Shown here: piece by piece, positions 1-7,993 of the stretch | Layout of the letters: each line of letters starts with the position of its first letter | Numbering within the stretch: position 1 is the first letter of the stretch | Assembly (NCBI GenBank): GCA_050952845.1 | Contig: JBMNLP010000001.1 | Location: forward strand, 248,001 to 312,000 | Length of the DNA: 64,000 bases | Direction: 5' to 3' | Origin: JAGVSV01 sp050952845 | GTDB taxonomy: Bacteria; Bacillota; Clostridia; Christensenellales; Aristaeellaceae | Made by a program: the position numbers and the translations under genes | The notes under the pieces: model-generated | The model's database searches: none | Told to the model about the DNA's origin: nothing | Seen by the model: only the letters and a program-made list of their open reading frames with translations

Positions 1-2
1 AC

Positions 3-284
3 GTGTTGACGCCCATCATGTTCGTCACCGACGAGTACGTCGGCCTTAACTTAACAGTGGACCAGTTGTCAGACCTGGGCATTGAGCGCACGCTGTGCAA
101 CGAACAGTTCCAGACTGAACTGCCCAAGATCCTGATGGCACCCACGGCTGAGAAAGCCGAGGAGTTGTTTGACGCGCTGCTGGCTTTCCACGACCAGCAC
201 AACTTCGCCGAGGTGGAAGCTGCTTACGACGCCCGCCACCAGGAAATCGTTGCCATGCAAGGGTTCTCAGCATACGATAAATAA
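3..284 (+). CDS. C-terminal end of a gene cut by the window edge (product unknown)
   Basis: The open frame enters from the left edge, so the GTG at its first codon need not be a start and the protein is 5'-partial. The visible 93 residues are acidic, with no clear membrane segment. The last third (AEELFDALLAFHDQHNFAEV...) looks helical, and its general style resembles the C-termini of extracellular solute-binding proteins. I see no diagnostic motif, so that resemblance is weak. The frame ends at a TAA and is followed about 40 bases later by a good rho-independent terminator, so this is the last gene of its transcript. Confidence 0.55.
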   Translation: MLTPIMFVTDEYVGLNLTVDQLSDLGIERTLCNEQFQTELPKILMAPTAEKAEELFDALLAFHDQHNFAEVEAAYDARHQEIVAMQGFSAYDK

Positions 285-320
285 ACGACAATAGTGTCAT
301 TAAGCCCTGGATATGCAAAA

Positions 321-359
321 GCCCGCCGTTGTAATGATGACGGCGGGTTATCTTTTTTT
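321..359 (+). terminator. rho-independent terminator
   Basis: An 8-bp GC stem (CCCGCCGT at 322-329 with ACGGCGGG at 340-347) and a 10-base loop are followed by a T-rich tail (351-359). It closes the transcript of the partial gene ending at 284. Confidence 0.85.
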
Positions 360-384
360 ACATTCAAATAGGATAGCATGTTTT

Positions 385-544
385 TAGAGCAAATTACGCC
401 ATCGTGGCGCACAAAGCAGCGCAGGATTTGTCTCTGGCAAGGAGCGTGAACGCAGGCGTAGCAGCGCTGCGCAAGTGAACAGCGACACAGCCAGAGGCAA
501 AAAGACGAGTCTGCGACTGCGACATGATAAGTGAATTTGCTCTA
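385..544. repeat. imperfect long inverted repeat, MITE-like
   Basis: The left arm begins TAGAGCAAATT at 385-395 and the right arm ends AATTTGCTCTA at 534-544. Further in, CTCTGGC (432-438) pairs with GCCAGAG (490-496), so the two arms of about 55 bases are imperfectly complementary. The middle (440-489) is GC-rich with a small palindrome around AGCGCT. There is no coding capacity. It may be a miniature transposable element or a structured intergenic repeat. The left-end sequence recurs elsewhere in the window (6598, 20739, 46817). Confidence 0.5.
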
Positions 545-595
545 TTACGCATAAGGATGGTAGCGCTGTTAGGTAAATTTCTTCAAAGTCTTCCT

Positions 596-934
596 TTATA
601 TCTCCACAGCCTTTTCATCCAGCAGGAACTGTTCAACGCCCATATACAAGATGCCGTTTTCATCACGCCACGGCTTGATATAATCCCGCACCACGACCAT
701 CTTTGCGAATGAGTCGGGGATATGGATGAGCGAGGCAATCTCCTGCTTGCGTTTTTCCGGATGCTCGATGGATAGGGCCGACTGGATATAGATTCGCTGG
801 TTTCCGCGGTTGACCACGAAATCCACTTCCAGTTGCTTTCGGATTTTTCGATTGTCATCCGTTTTGACATGCTGCACGATGACGCCCACATCCACATCAT
901 ACCCCCGACGGATCAGGTCGCAGAAAAGCATATT
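596..934 (-). pseudogene. C-terminal remnant of a DUF4143 (AAA-type) ATPase
   Basis: About 110 residues match the C-terminal part of ATP-binding proteins with a DUF4143 nuclease-like domain. The fragment runs from LIRRGYDVDVG through QLEVDFVVNRGNQRIYIQSA and EEKRQQEI-like text to a terminal VRDY...DENGILYMG block. Upstream of it the same frame meets a stop just before NMLFCDL, and no P-loop AAA domain is present, so roughly the first 300 residues expected for the family are missing. It lies beside an inverted-repeat element on one side and a toxin-antitoxin pair on the other, which fits a small decayed accessory patch. Confidence 0.7.
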
Positions 935-1077
935 TCAATGCAACTCGAAGAATAATTGCGGATTCCGCACTTTTCTTTCGTGCTGCTGATTGCTCTGTCA
1001 GTTCATCTCTCTTGCAAAATAAAGAAAGCCGCGCTAAACTATCAGGTAAGAAATTCTTATTGCAAGGAGTGTTGAGC

Positions 1078-1359
1078 ATGACACAGTATTTGACCGAAAT
1101 CACCGCTGTCTCATCCAGAGGGCAGATCGTGCTTCCCAAGGCGATCCGTGACGCGCTTTCCTTGCTACCGGGAGCAAAGCTGATGGTGCTCAGCGACGGG
1201 GAAAATATTTTGCTCAAACCCATCACCAAACCTGACTTCACTGAGTTTCAATCCATGATGGATCAGGCGACGCAGTGGGCAGCTGATGTTGGCATGACTG
1301 AGGGTGACATCAGCAGCGCTATTAAGGAAGTTCGTAAAGCCGGGAACCAGGCGAAATGA
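1078..1359 (+). CDS. AbrB/MazE-family antitoxin (swapped-hairpin DNA-binding protein)
   Basis: This 93-residue protein starts at the ATG at 1078, six bases after AAGGAGTGTT. Frames from earlier ATGs lack a ribosome site. Residues 7-50 (TAVSSRGQIVLPKAIRDAL...) are the AbrB/SpoVT fold: the S-x-G-Q-hydrophobic-LPK-x-IR signature binds DNA as a dimer. The C-terminal 40 residues are helical and would wrap the toxin. The stop overlaps the start of the PIN-domain gene by four bases (ATGA), giving the usual antitoxin-first order. Antitoxins of this type normally repress their own promoter with the toxin, but I could not identify an operator. Confidence in the family is high; the pairing is inferred from the overlap. 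Confidence 0.85.
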   Translation: MTQYLTEITAVSSRGQIVLPKAIRDALSLLPGAKLMVLSDGENILLKPITKPDFTEFQSMMDQATQWAADVGMTEGDISSAIKEVRKAGNQAK

Positions 1360-1781
1360 ATGTTGTGATCGATACGAATGTTGTGGCATCAGCGATCTTC
1401 TTTGGCGGTCAGCCTCGAAGGCTTTTGGAACTATTGCTGCAACGGAAACTGGAAGCTTTTGTTTCGCCGGAAATTGTTGAAGAATACCATGAAACTGTAC
1501 AGTATCTTCAAAATAAATATCCTGCGAAAAAGGTTGTTGTTCCGCTTACGTATATTATCGCTGCATGCAAAATGGTAAAACCAACAACGCAGCTTCATAT
1601 CTGTCGTGATCCTGACGATAATAAGTTTATTGAATGCGCGCTGGATACACATTGTTTGTGTATTGTGAGCGGAGACAAAGATCTGCTTTTATTAAAGCAA
1701 GTTCAAGGCATTCAAATGGTGACGGTTGCCGAGTTTTTTCAAAATATTTGGCATGAGCAGGCGGCAGATCATCCCGGTTGA
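1356..1781 (+). CDS. PIN-domain ribonuclease toxin (VapC-like, COG1569 type)
   Basis: This 141-residue protein has the PIN fold from its first residues: VVIDTNVVASAI carries the first catalytic Asp, PEIVEEY the conserved Glu, RDPDDNKFIECAL the central Asp pair and IVSGDKDLL the last acidic residue. All four acidic positions needed for a Mg-dependent RNase are present, so the toxin looks intact. PIN toxins of this group cleave RNA and are held by the cognate AbrB-type antitoxin encoded immediately upstream with a 4-base overlap. Low-GC codon use contrasts with the dxs gene that follows 50 bases later, which suggests acquisition. Confidence 0.85.
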   Translation: MNVVIDTNVVASAIFFGGQPRRLLELLLQRKLEAFVSPEIVEEYHETVQYLQNKYPAKKVVVPLTYIIAACKMVKPTTQLHICRDPDDNKFIECALDTHCLCIVSGDKDLLLLKQVQGIQMVTVAEFFQNIWHEQAADHPG

Positions 1782-1833
1782 TCTTCCATCGCTCAGATAG
1801 ATTTTTCAAAATTCACCGATGAAGGAGTACCGC

Positions 1834-3702
1834 ATGCTGTTGCACCAAATCCGGTCGCCGGAGGATGTCAAGCGCCTGTCGCCGCAGCAGGCTGATGCGC
1901 TGACCGGAGAGATCAGGGACTGCATCGTACGGGCGGTGTCAAAAAGCGGGGGCCACCTGGCCAGCAACCTGGGCATGGTGGAGCTGACCGTGGCGCTGCA
2001 CCGCGTGTTCGACAGCCCGAAGGACAAGATTATCTTTGATGTGGGGCATCAGTGCTATGCCCATAAAATACTGACCGGGCGGGCGGCGGATATGGACACC
2101 CTGCGCCAGTTGGGCGGCATCAGCGGCTTCCCGCGCCGCGAGGAAAGCTGCCACGACGCCTATGGCGCGGGACACGCCTCCACCGCCATATCGGCGGCGC
2201 TGGGGCTGGCGCGGGCGCGCGACCTGAACGGCACGGACGAGCACATCGTCGCCGTCGTGGGCGACGGCGCGCTGACAGGCGGCATGTGCTACGAGGCCAT
2301 GAACGACGCCGGCAGCCGGAAAACGCGGCTGATTGTCATCCTCAACGACAACCAGATGAGCATCGCGCCAAACGTCGGCGCGGTGTCCAACTACCTCACC
2401 TTCATGCGCACCTCGAAGGGCTGGCTGACGGCGAAAAAGGCCATCGTCCGGGCGCTTCTGCGCATTCCGCTGGCAGGCCCTTCGCTGCACCGGTTTTTCC
2501 AGTCGTTCAAAAACCATATCCGCAACGTGTTTGTCAAGGACGGCCTGTTCCAGGCGCTGGGCTTCCGATACCTGGGGCCGATTGACGGGCACGATGTCCG
2601 CTCGCTGGAGGTTTTCCTGCGCCGCGCGAAGAACCTGGCCGAGCCGGTGCTGCTGCATGTGGTCACGAAAAAGGGCATTGGGTACGCTCCGGCTGAAAAC
2701 CGGCCGGACCGCACGCATGGCATGCCGCCCTTCAACCCCGAGGACGGCTCGCCGCTGAAAAACGGCGACAAGGCCCGGTCCTTTGGCGCGGCGGCGGGGC
2801 GCCTTCTGGCGGACATGGCGGGGGAGGACGGGCGCATCGTGGCGGTGACCGCGGCTATGGCGGACGCCACCGGCTTCGGCGCGTTCAAAAACCGCTGGCC
2901 CGAGCGCCTGTTTGACGTGGGCATCGCGGAGGAGCATGCTGTCACCCTGGCGGCCGGCATGGCGGCGGGCGGTCTGCGCCCCTTTGTCGCCGTGTACGAC
3001 ACCTTCCTGCAGCGGGGATACGACCAGATCGTCATGGACGTGTGCCAGCAGAACCTGCCCGTCTGCTTCCTGATGGACCGCGCGGCCATCGGCGGCGAGG
3101 ACGGGCCCACCCACCACGGCGTGTTCGGGCTGGCTTACCTCAGGCACATTCCGAACCTCCAGGTGCTGATGCCGCGCTGCGTGGACGAGCTGCGCGCCAT
3201 GATCCGCTATGCCATCGGGCATAACGGCCCCGTCGCCATCCGCTACCCGCGCGGTGAGCTGGCGCCGCAGCCTGCCTATGCCGGCCATTTTGTGCCCGGG
3301 CAATGGGAAACCCTGCGCCGGGGCGAGGACATGGCGCTGTTGGCGGCGGGCACCATGACGGCGGAGGCGCTGAAGGCAGCCGATCTTTTAGCGCAGCGGG
3401 GGATCAACGCGTCGGTGATCAGCGCGTCGTCCGTCAAGCCGCTGGATGATAGCTGCATCCGGCGCCTGTCAGCCAGGCGGCTGCCCTATGTCACCATGGA
3501 GGAGCATGTGCTGGCCGGTGGCTTTGGCAGCGCCGTCGCCGAGCATTGCGCCGCCCATGGGCTCAGGCTGCCGGACGAAATGATCGCCCTGCCCGATGCC
3601 TTCATCCCGCACGGTGCCCGGGAGGATTTGATCCGCCTGCATGGGCTGGACAGCGCGTCCATTGCGGCCCGCGTTTCACCGCTGGCGAACAGAACCGCAT
3701 GA
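1834..3702 (+). CDS. dxs: 1-deoxy-D-xylulose-5-phosphate synthase
   Basis: The enzyme condenses pyruvate and glyceraldehyde 3-phosphate with thiamine diphosphate to give DXP, the first step of the MEP isoprenoid pathway and a thiamine/pyridoxal precursor. The 622 residues match the family length. Visible landmarks are GHQCYAHKILTGR near the N-terminus, the ThDP motif GDGALTGGMCYEA...NDNQMSIAPNVGA, FDVGIAEEHAVTLAAGMA in the pyrimidine domain, and a C-terminal transketolase domain. The start is the ATG at 1834, six bases after GAAGGAG; an ATG at 1819 overlaps that ribosome site and is unlikely. The stop overlaps the tlyA start by four bases, so translation is probably coupled. Confidence 0.97.
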   Translation: MLLHQIRSPEDVKRLSPQQADALTGEIRDCIVRAVSKSGGHLASNLGMVELTVALHRVFDSPKDKIIFDVGHQCYAHKILTGRAADMDTLRQLGGISGFPRREESCHDAYGAGHASTAISAALGLARARDLNGTDEHIVAVVGDGALTGGMCYEAMNDAGSRKTRLIVILNDNQMSIAPNVGAVSNYLTFMRTSKGWLTAKKAIVRALLRIPLAGPSLHRFFQSFKNHIRNVFVKDGLFQALGFRYLGPIDGHDVRSLEVFLRRAKNLAEPVLLHVVTKKGIGYAPAENRPDRTHGMPPFNPEDGSPLKNGDKARSFGAAAGRLLADMAGEDGRIVAVTAAMADATGFGAFKNRWPERLFDVGIAEEHAVTLAAGMAAGGLRPFVAVYDTFLQRGYDQIVMDVCQQNLPVCFLMDRAAIGGEDGPTHHGVFGLAYLRHIPNLQVLMPRCVDELRAMIRYAIGHNGPVAIRYPRGELAPQPAYAGHFVPGQWETLRRGEDMALLAAGTMTAEALKAADLLAQRGINASVISASSVKPLDDSCIRRLSARRLPYVTMEEHVLAGGFGSAVAEHCAAHGLRLPDEMIALPDAFIPHGAREDLIRLHGLDSASIAARVSPLANRTA

Positions 3703-4508
3703 AGATGCGTGCCGACGCGGCGCTGGCCGCGCGCGGCCTGGCGCCCAGCCGCGAAAAAGCGCAGGCGCTGATCATGGCGGGCTGTGTATATGTTGGCGAG
3801 CAGCGGGTGGATAAGCCCTCCCAGCCGGTGGCGGCGGAGGATGCCCTGGTGGTGCGCGGCGGCGACACGCCGTTTGTCAGCCGGGGCGGTCAAAAGCTGG
3901 AACGCGGGCTGGACGTGTTTGGCGTCGATGTGGCTGGCCTTGCTGCGATGGATATCGGGGCGGCGGCGGGCGGGTTCACCGACGTGCTGCTGCGCCGCGG
4001 GGCAAGGCATGTGTACGCCATCGACGTGGGCTACGGCCAGTTAGACTGGACGCTGCGCTCCGACCCCCGCGTCATCGTGATGGAGCGCACCAACGCCCGC
4101 TATATCACCCCGGACCTGTTCGCGCTGAAGCCGGCCATCACCGTCATGGACGTGTCGTTTATTTCCATCCGCCTGATTTTGCCCGCTGCTGCTAAGGTGA
4201 TGGGCGACAGCGGGCGTTTTGTTACGCTGATCAAGCCGCAGTTTGAGGCTGGGCGCGGCCAGGTGGGCAAGCACGGCGTGGTGCGCGAGGAAGCCACCCA
4301 TGCCCGGGTGCTGGCGGATATCTGCGCCTTTGCCCGGGGCATGGGCTGGGGCGTGCGCGCGCTGACCTGGTCGCCGGTGAAAGGCCCCCGGGGCAACATC
4401 GAGTTTTTGGCCGACATCCGGCACGGCGCGCCGGAAAGCGGTGCCGTCGAGGCGGACATCCCCTCCCTGGTGGCGCGGGCGCACCGGGCGCTGGCGGATG
4501 GATCATAA
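3699..4508 (+). CDS. tlyA: TlyA-family rRNA (cytidine-2'-O)-methyltransferase
   Basis: The 269 residues comprise an S4 RNA-binding domain (about 1-62) and an FtsJ-like Rossmann methyltransferase (about 80-250). The SAM motif reads DIGAAAGGFTD, followed by AIDVGYGQLDW, MDVSFIS and LIKPQFEAGR, which carry the Lys-Asp-Lys-Glu style catalytic residues. TlyA proteins 2'-O-methylate 16S and 23S rRNA cytidines; the old name hemolysin is historical. The dxs-tlyA pairing is common in Clostridia. The ATG overlaps the dxs stop (ATGA). A second, more divergent paralogue lies at 49649-50485, so substrate specificity of either copy cannot be assigned from sequence alone. Confidence 0.9.
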   Translation: MKMRADAALAARGLAPSREKAQALIMAGCVYVGEQRVDKPSQPVAAEDALVVRGGDTPFVSRGGQKLERGLDVFGVDVAGLAAMDIGAAAGGFTDVLLRRGARHVYAIDVGYGQLDWTLRSDPRVIVMERTNARYITPDLFALKPAITVMDVSFISIRLILPAAAKVMGDSGRFVTLIKPQFEAGRGQVGKHGVVREEATHARVLADICAFARGMGWGVRALTWSPVKGPRGNIEFLADIRHGAPESGAVEADIPSLVARAHRALADGS

Positions 4509-4519
4509 ACCAATGCTTC

Positions 4520-4548
4520 TTGCTGCTGCGCCCGGAAAAGGTTATCAT
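4520..4548 (+). promoter_or_regulatory. putative sigma-A promoter of the secreted-protein gene
   Basis: TTGCTG (4520-4525) and TATCAT (4543-4548) are 17 bases apart, directly after the tlyA stop. A perfect TTGACA at 4576-4581 has no -10 partner at the right distance. Transcripts from this site would carry a leader of about 75 bases with the structures described for 4561-4604. Confidence 0.45.
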
Positions 4549-4560
4549 GCGGGCGGACCG

Positions 4561-4604
4561 CAAGCCGGCGAGATATTGACATGGCGTTTCCGGCTTGAAA
4601 CGCC
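4561..4604 (+). promoter_or_regulatory. two mutually exclusive 8-bp hairpins in a 5' leader
   Basis: CAAGCCGG (4561-4568) is perfectly complementary to CCGGCTTG (4590-4597). GGCGTTTC (4583-4590) is perfectly complementary to GAAACGCC (4597-4604). The two stems share bases 4590-4597 and cannot form together. The ribosome site (AAGGAG, about 4620-4625) follows 15 bases later. This geometry resembles an attenuator or small riboswitch. No U-tract follows the second hairpin, so translational control or mRNA stability is more likely than termination. Confidence 0.4.
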
Positions 4605-4631
4605 GCGATGACAGGATATAAGGAGAAAGCC

Positions 4632-5459
4632 ATGCGGCTGAAATGGGTGCTGTGGGTGTTGATCGTGCTGATGGGCACGGCGTTTGCCGCTGCGGACGAT
4701 GAGGAAGTGTCCATCTATACCGTGCTGCCTGCCGAGCCGGCGCAGGGCGCGGTTCCCGCGCCGGAGGCGTCTCCTGAGCCGACAGAAGCTGTTGCGCAGG
4801 AAGCGACGGCTGCGCCGGAAGCCGACCCCGCCGCGCGGGAGGAGTTCATCGACCGCATGCTCGCCCTGGCCCAAACCCTGGCTGAGCAGGCGGGGAACCG
4901 GCCGCAGCGCGCGCACTACGCGGGGGATATCTACGTCTGCAAGAACTTCACCGTGCACATATTCCGCGAAAACAGCGCGGACTATAAAATCGCAGCCTAC
5001 CCGGACGCCCGGCTTGTCATCCCCAACAACCTGAGCCGCGACAAGTCCAGGCCCCATGCCTACGGCATCGCCTGGGAAGATATTCCGGCGCAGCAGGGCA
5101 ACCCCTTCTACGCGGCGCATGCCTTTTATTATGATGCCAACCTGTCCAAAGAGGAAAACCGGCAGTTGGCGCTGGCGTTCATGCGCGAGGTGAAAAAGGG
5201 CGATTTTTTCCAGATGTCGGCCAACTATCAATATGGCGTGGGCGCGCACAGCGCCGTGTTCACAGCGGATTACGACCCGGACACCAACCGGGTGGCCTGG
5301 ACCGATTCCAATATGAACGGCGTGAAGCGAAACGGCGAGCGCTACGGCTATGTGCAGTATGGTGCCCAAAAGGACATCGGCTGGTTTGTCGACGCCTTCT
5401 GCCAGCGCACGCGCGGCGCCACGCTGTACCGCCTGCGGGACGACATCGTCCGGCGGTAA
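4632..5459 (+). CDS. secreted protein, possible papain-like/CHAP-type cysteine hydrolase
   Basis: This 275-residue protein starts at the ATG at 4632, preceded by AAGGAGAAAGCC. Residues 1-20 are a signal peptide (MRLKWVLWVLIVLMGTAFAA). A Pro/Ala/Glu-rich linker spans about 30-60. The C-terminal domain (about 95-275) has a Cys in GDIYVCKNFT, a His in GVGAHSAVF and an Asp in WTDSNMNG. This is the Cys-His-Asp/Asn order of papain-like and NlpC/P60 or CHAP hydrolases, and the ending GYVQYG...GWFVDAFCQ...TLYRL is typical of such folds. Substrate is unknown; cell wall or an external peptide is possible. Its stop lies three bases from the end of the convergent gene, with no terminator between them. 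Confidence 0.7.
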   Translation: MRLKWVLWVLIVLMGTAFAAADDEEVSIYTVLPAEPAQGAVPAPEASPEPTEAVAQEATAAPEADPAAREEFIDRMLALAQTLAEQAGNRPQRAHYAGDIYVCKNFTVHIFRENSADYKIAAYPDARLVIPNNLSRDKSRPHAYGIAWEDIPAQQGNPFYAAHAFYYDANLSKEENRQLALAFMREVKKGDFFQMSANYQYGVGAHSAVFTADYDPDTNRVAWTDSNMNGVKRNGERYGYVQYGAQKDIGWFVDAFCQRTRGATLYRLRDDIVRR

Positions 5460-5462
5460 CGG

Positions 5463-6512
5463 TTAAGATTCTATATCCGTTGGCATGTTCAGATCCTTGC
5501 CGATGACGCCCAGCACTTCCTTGGTTTCTTCCAGCGGCAGGGGCAGCTCATCCCCCGTAAAGTAGTCCACCGACTCCACCAGGGCGACGGTGTGCTTGTT
5601 TTCCTGCCCGGCAGGCACCAGCACAAAGTCGCCCGCCACAATGCTGTCGTCCTCGGTGCGGTAGAAGTAAGTGTTGCCGCCGGCGGGGAACAGCACGCTG
5701 ACGTATATGTATTCGCCCGGGCGCACGCCGTGGCTGAACAGCCCCGGGTTGAACAGTTCGCCCGGCGTGGCGTAAGCGCTCAAAAACCGCATCACCTGTG
5801 CGATGAAGGCGTCCCAGTGTGCGGGCAGGGAGCGGCGGGTATAGGCGCCCTGCTGCACCTGGGGCGGCTGGCCCGGGCGGCGGATGGTCAATGTGTAGCG
5901 CGGCGCGCTGCCGGCATCGGGCGGCAGCGTCTCAGGGCAGCGGAAGAGGCGGGCGCAAGCATCCAGCAAGCTGGCGGCTGCCCTGGTGCGAAAGGTCTGC
6001 ACGGTTTCCAGCGCGTCGCCCACGCGCCGCAGCAGCGTCAGCGTGTCCGTTTCCCTGTCGATGCGCAGCTCCTCCAGGCTGGCGTGGGCAGCGTTCTCCG
6101 GCGTGTTCAGCGCCAGCGTCCGCTCGATGCGCACGCACAGGCTGTCGATTTGCATCGGGGTGGACACCGGCACAATCCAGTCCACCACGCGCAAAAAATC
6201 CTCCCATTCAGGGGGATGCGCGCCGCTGCCGGCAAACAGCCGGTCCGGCGCGCCGGTTTCCCTGATTTCAATTTTCCAGTCCTCGCCGCTGTGCTCATCG
6301 TCCAGGTAGAGCGGCTGCCAGCTGCCAAACGGAATGGCGCTGAGCGCGCGCAGCCAGGCGCGGCTTAGGGGCGCGTCCAGCGTAAACTCCCCCGATGCCT
6401 CGGGATGGCGCGTGCTCTCGGCTTTTACGGACACCACGCCGTCCGCCACGGTCGCTTCCATGATGAAAAGCTCCGTTGGCATCACCCGCGAAAACCCCAG
6501 GTATTCCAGCAT
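5463..6512 (-). CDS. conserved-looking hypothetical protein with a C-terminal beta-barrel-like domain
   Basis: I do not recognise this 349-residue protein. The start is the ATG at 6512, seven bases from GGAGG; an ATG six bases upstream is too close to that site. The protein is soluble, with no signal or membrane segment. Residues 1-170 are mixed alpha/beta. The last 100 residues (EYIYVSVLFPAG...TYFYRTEDDSIVAGDFVLVP) form a clear beta-rich block with the VGD-x-VxVP pattern of small barrels, reminiscent of the PriA 3'-end binding fold. The downstream neighbour converges on it after only three bases. Function cannot be inferred from context. Confidence 0.7.
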   Translation of the reverse strand: MLEYLGFSRVMPTELFIMEATVADGVVSVKAESTRHPEASGEFTLDAPLSRAWLRALSAIPFGSWQPLYLDDEHSGEDWKIEIRETGAPDRLFAGSGAHPPEWEDFLRVVDWIVPVSTPMQIDSLCVRIERTLALNTPENAAHASLEELRIDRETDTLTLLRRVGDALETVQTFRTRAAASLLDACARLFRCPETLPPDAGSAPRYTLTIRRPGQPPQVQQGAYTRRSLPAHWDAFIAQVMRFLSAYATPGELFNPGLFSHGVRPGEYIYVSVLFPAGGNTYFYRTEDDSIVAGDFVLVPAGQENKHTVALVESVDYFTGDELPLPLEETKEVLGVIGKDLNMPTDIES

Positions 6513-6597
6513 ATGCATCCCTCCGGACGACCCGTCTGTTCTGATCTCAGCATACCACGGAAGTGCCAAGGCTGCAAGCGATGCTTTTCCGATCAAC

Positions 6598-6642
6598 TTA
6601 GAGCAAATTAACAGTCTGAATAATGTCTGAAATCGTTGTCAT
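6598..6642 (-). pseudogene. 14-codon reading frame with strong ribosome site, probable gene stub
   Basis: AAGGAGGG lies eight bases before an ATG at 6642, followed by MTTISDIIQTVNLL and a TAA. The start and ribosome site are as good as those of real genes here, but the frame stops exactly inside the TTAGAGCAAATTA motif (6598-6610) that also marks the inverted-repeat element at 385-544. It could be a leader peptide. I prefer a gene truncated at a repeat-element end. Confidence 0.35.
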
Positions 6643-6680
6643 CCTAATCCCTCCTTCCCTTGAGTCGCATTGCGGTAACC

Positions 6681-7670
6681 CTACAACTCGCGTACAGAAT
6701 CACGCACACTCATTGAAGTCTCAGGTAAAATGATGTTTTCAACGGGACATCCTGCAATCAGTTTTTCCAGCAGCTGCATAGCGCAAATACCAATGCGTTC
6801 CGCATCAATATGCATTGCTGTCAATTTGGGACGTACGTATTGGCAGAGCAAGGTATCATCAATACTGATGATCGAAATATCATCAGGAATTCTGAGACCC
6901 ATCTCTTGAAAACGCAACAGCGCACCCACTGCAAACCTGTCGCCAGAACAAAAAAGAGCTGTTGGAGCAGTGTGCGTTTCCATATAGGCAGTCACAGCTT
7001 CTGATGCATGCTCCTGTGCATTCACGCTTCTGATAATTCGATCAGATGGCGGCAGCAGTCCACGTTCCCTGAAGGCCGAATGGTATCCTTGTAAGCAACT
7101 ATTGAACAAATTGGGTCGATCTATCGGTCCGAGAAAAGCGATATCACGATGACGCATATCCAGCAGGTAGGAAACAGCCCTCTTGCTAATCAACTCGTTG
7201 TCCATGCCGACCGTAGCATATGGAGCTGCATACACGTGTGAGTCTGCTACCACAAACGGCACGCGCATGTCCCGCATCTGCTCAAATTCCTGCTGTTCCA
7301 GGTCCTGGAAAAAAATGATTCCATCCGCATCATCATTCAGTATCGTGTTAGGGAGTCCTTCGGAGAAATCCGAAAGCACTACATTATAACCATGCTCAAT
7401 CGCTTCCTTATGCACGCCCCGTGTCAAGCTCAGGAAAAACAGATCTGTAAACGGCGAAGCGTTCGCATTTGGAGCAACACAGATATTGAAACTCCGTTTG
7501 CTGCTCAGCCTTCGTGAGCTGATAGATGGGCGATACCCGGTCTGAGCAATCAGGTTTTCGATCTTTCTCCTTTTAGCTCCGCTGACATTACCTTTTCCGT
7601 TAAGCACCAAGGATACAGTGGAAGGCGACACGCCTGCCAGTTCTGCTATGGTACGAATGGTTATTTTCAT
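6681..7670 (-). CDS. LacI/GalR-family transcriptional regulator
   Basis: This 329-residue protein has the LacI helix-turn-helix at residues 3-28 (RTIAELAGVSPSTVSLVLNGKG), the hinge helix near 45-60, and a periplasmic-binding-type effector domain (65-325). Typical blocks are VAPNANASPF..., GPIDRPN and ISIISIDDTLLCQYVRPKL. It is the last gene of the 7.9-17.3 kb sugar locus and most likely senses the sugar imported by that locus. Candidate palindromic operators with a central CG lie at 13664-13673, 17641-17648 and 17687-17694. The gene is AT-richer than the dxs block to its left. The specific ligand cannot be read from sequence. Confidence 0.92.
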   Translation of the reverse strand: MKITIRTIAELAGVSPSTVSLVLNGKGNVSGAKRRKIENLIAQTGYRPSISSRRLSSKRSFNICVAPNANASPFTDLFFLSLTRGVHKEAIEHGYNVVLSDFSEGLPNTILNDDADGIIFFQDLEQQEFEQMRDMRVPFVVADSHVYAAPYATVGMDNELISKRAVSYLLDMRHRDIAFLGPIDRPNLFNSCLQGYHSAFRERGLLPPSDRIIRSVNAQEHASEAVTAYMETHTAPTALFCSGDRFAVGALLRFQEMGLRIPDDISIISIDDTLLCQYVRPKLTAMHIDAERIGICAMQLLEKLIAGCPVENIILPETSMSVRDSVREL

Positions 7671-7993
7671 TGCACAAAAGCACCTTCTTTCATCGTTATA
7701 TTAGGGTCTGCTGAGCACCCTCCTGGTTTCCAGAACAACCATCTCCACTGATTGCCAGCCCATGCTACTGTATCCGCACAATCGTCATCATGAGCTCCAT
7801 GGACCACCAGCCAAAGAAGCGCAAAAAAGTGGTATGACTTGTTCGCTTTGCGACCGATACACTGCTTTTACCGCAGGAACAAGTGCAAGGGTTTTTCACC
7901 TTTTCGGTGCTTTCCCTTGTACTTATTCTATCACATATTCGACTCAAAGACTTATAATATCATGCGTTCATGGGTTAATCGGTAGATACTACT
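7671..7993. other. intergenic region with a repeated 28-mer and a long hairpin
   Basis: There is no gene here. A 28-base sequence at 7836-7863 (GACTTGTTCGCTTTGCGACC...) recurs at 40004-40031. An interrupted hairpin pairs AAGTGCAAGGG (7881-7891) with CCCTTGTACTT (7914-7924) and, inside it, CACC with GGTG. It lies just beyond the stop of the oxidoreductase gene read leftwards and may act as a terminator or processing site, although no U-run follows on either strand. Confidence 0.5.

Noticed and set aside
1939..3303. Long minus-strand open frame opposite dxs (and similar ones opposite decarboxylase, pyk and dnaE)
   Set aside because: High-GC coding DNA leaves the opposite strand open. No ribosome sites or protein-like motifs, and the dxs frame is unambiguous.
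4576..4581. Perfect TTGACA as -35 of the secreted-protein gene
   Set aside because: The sequence 16-18 bases downstream is GC-rich and lacks any -10-like hexamer. The TTGCTG/TATCAT pair upstream is better spaced.
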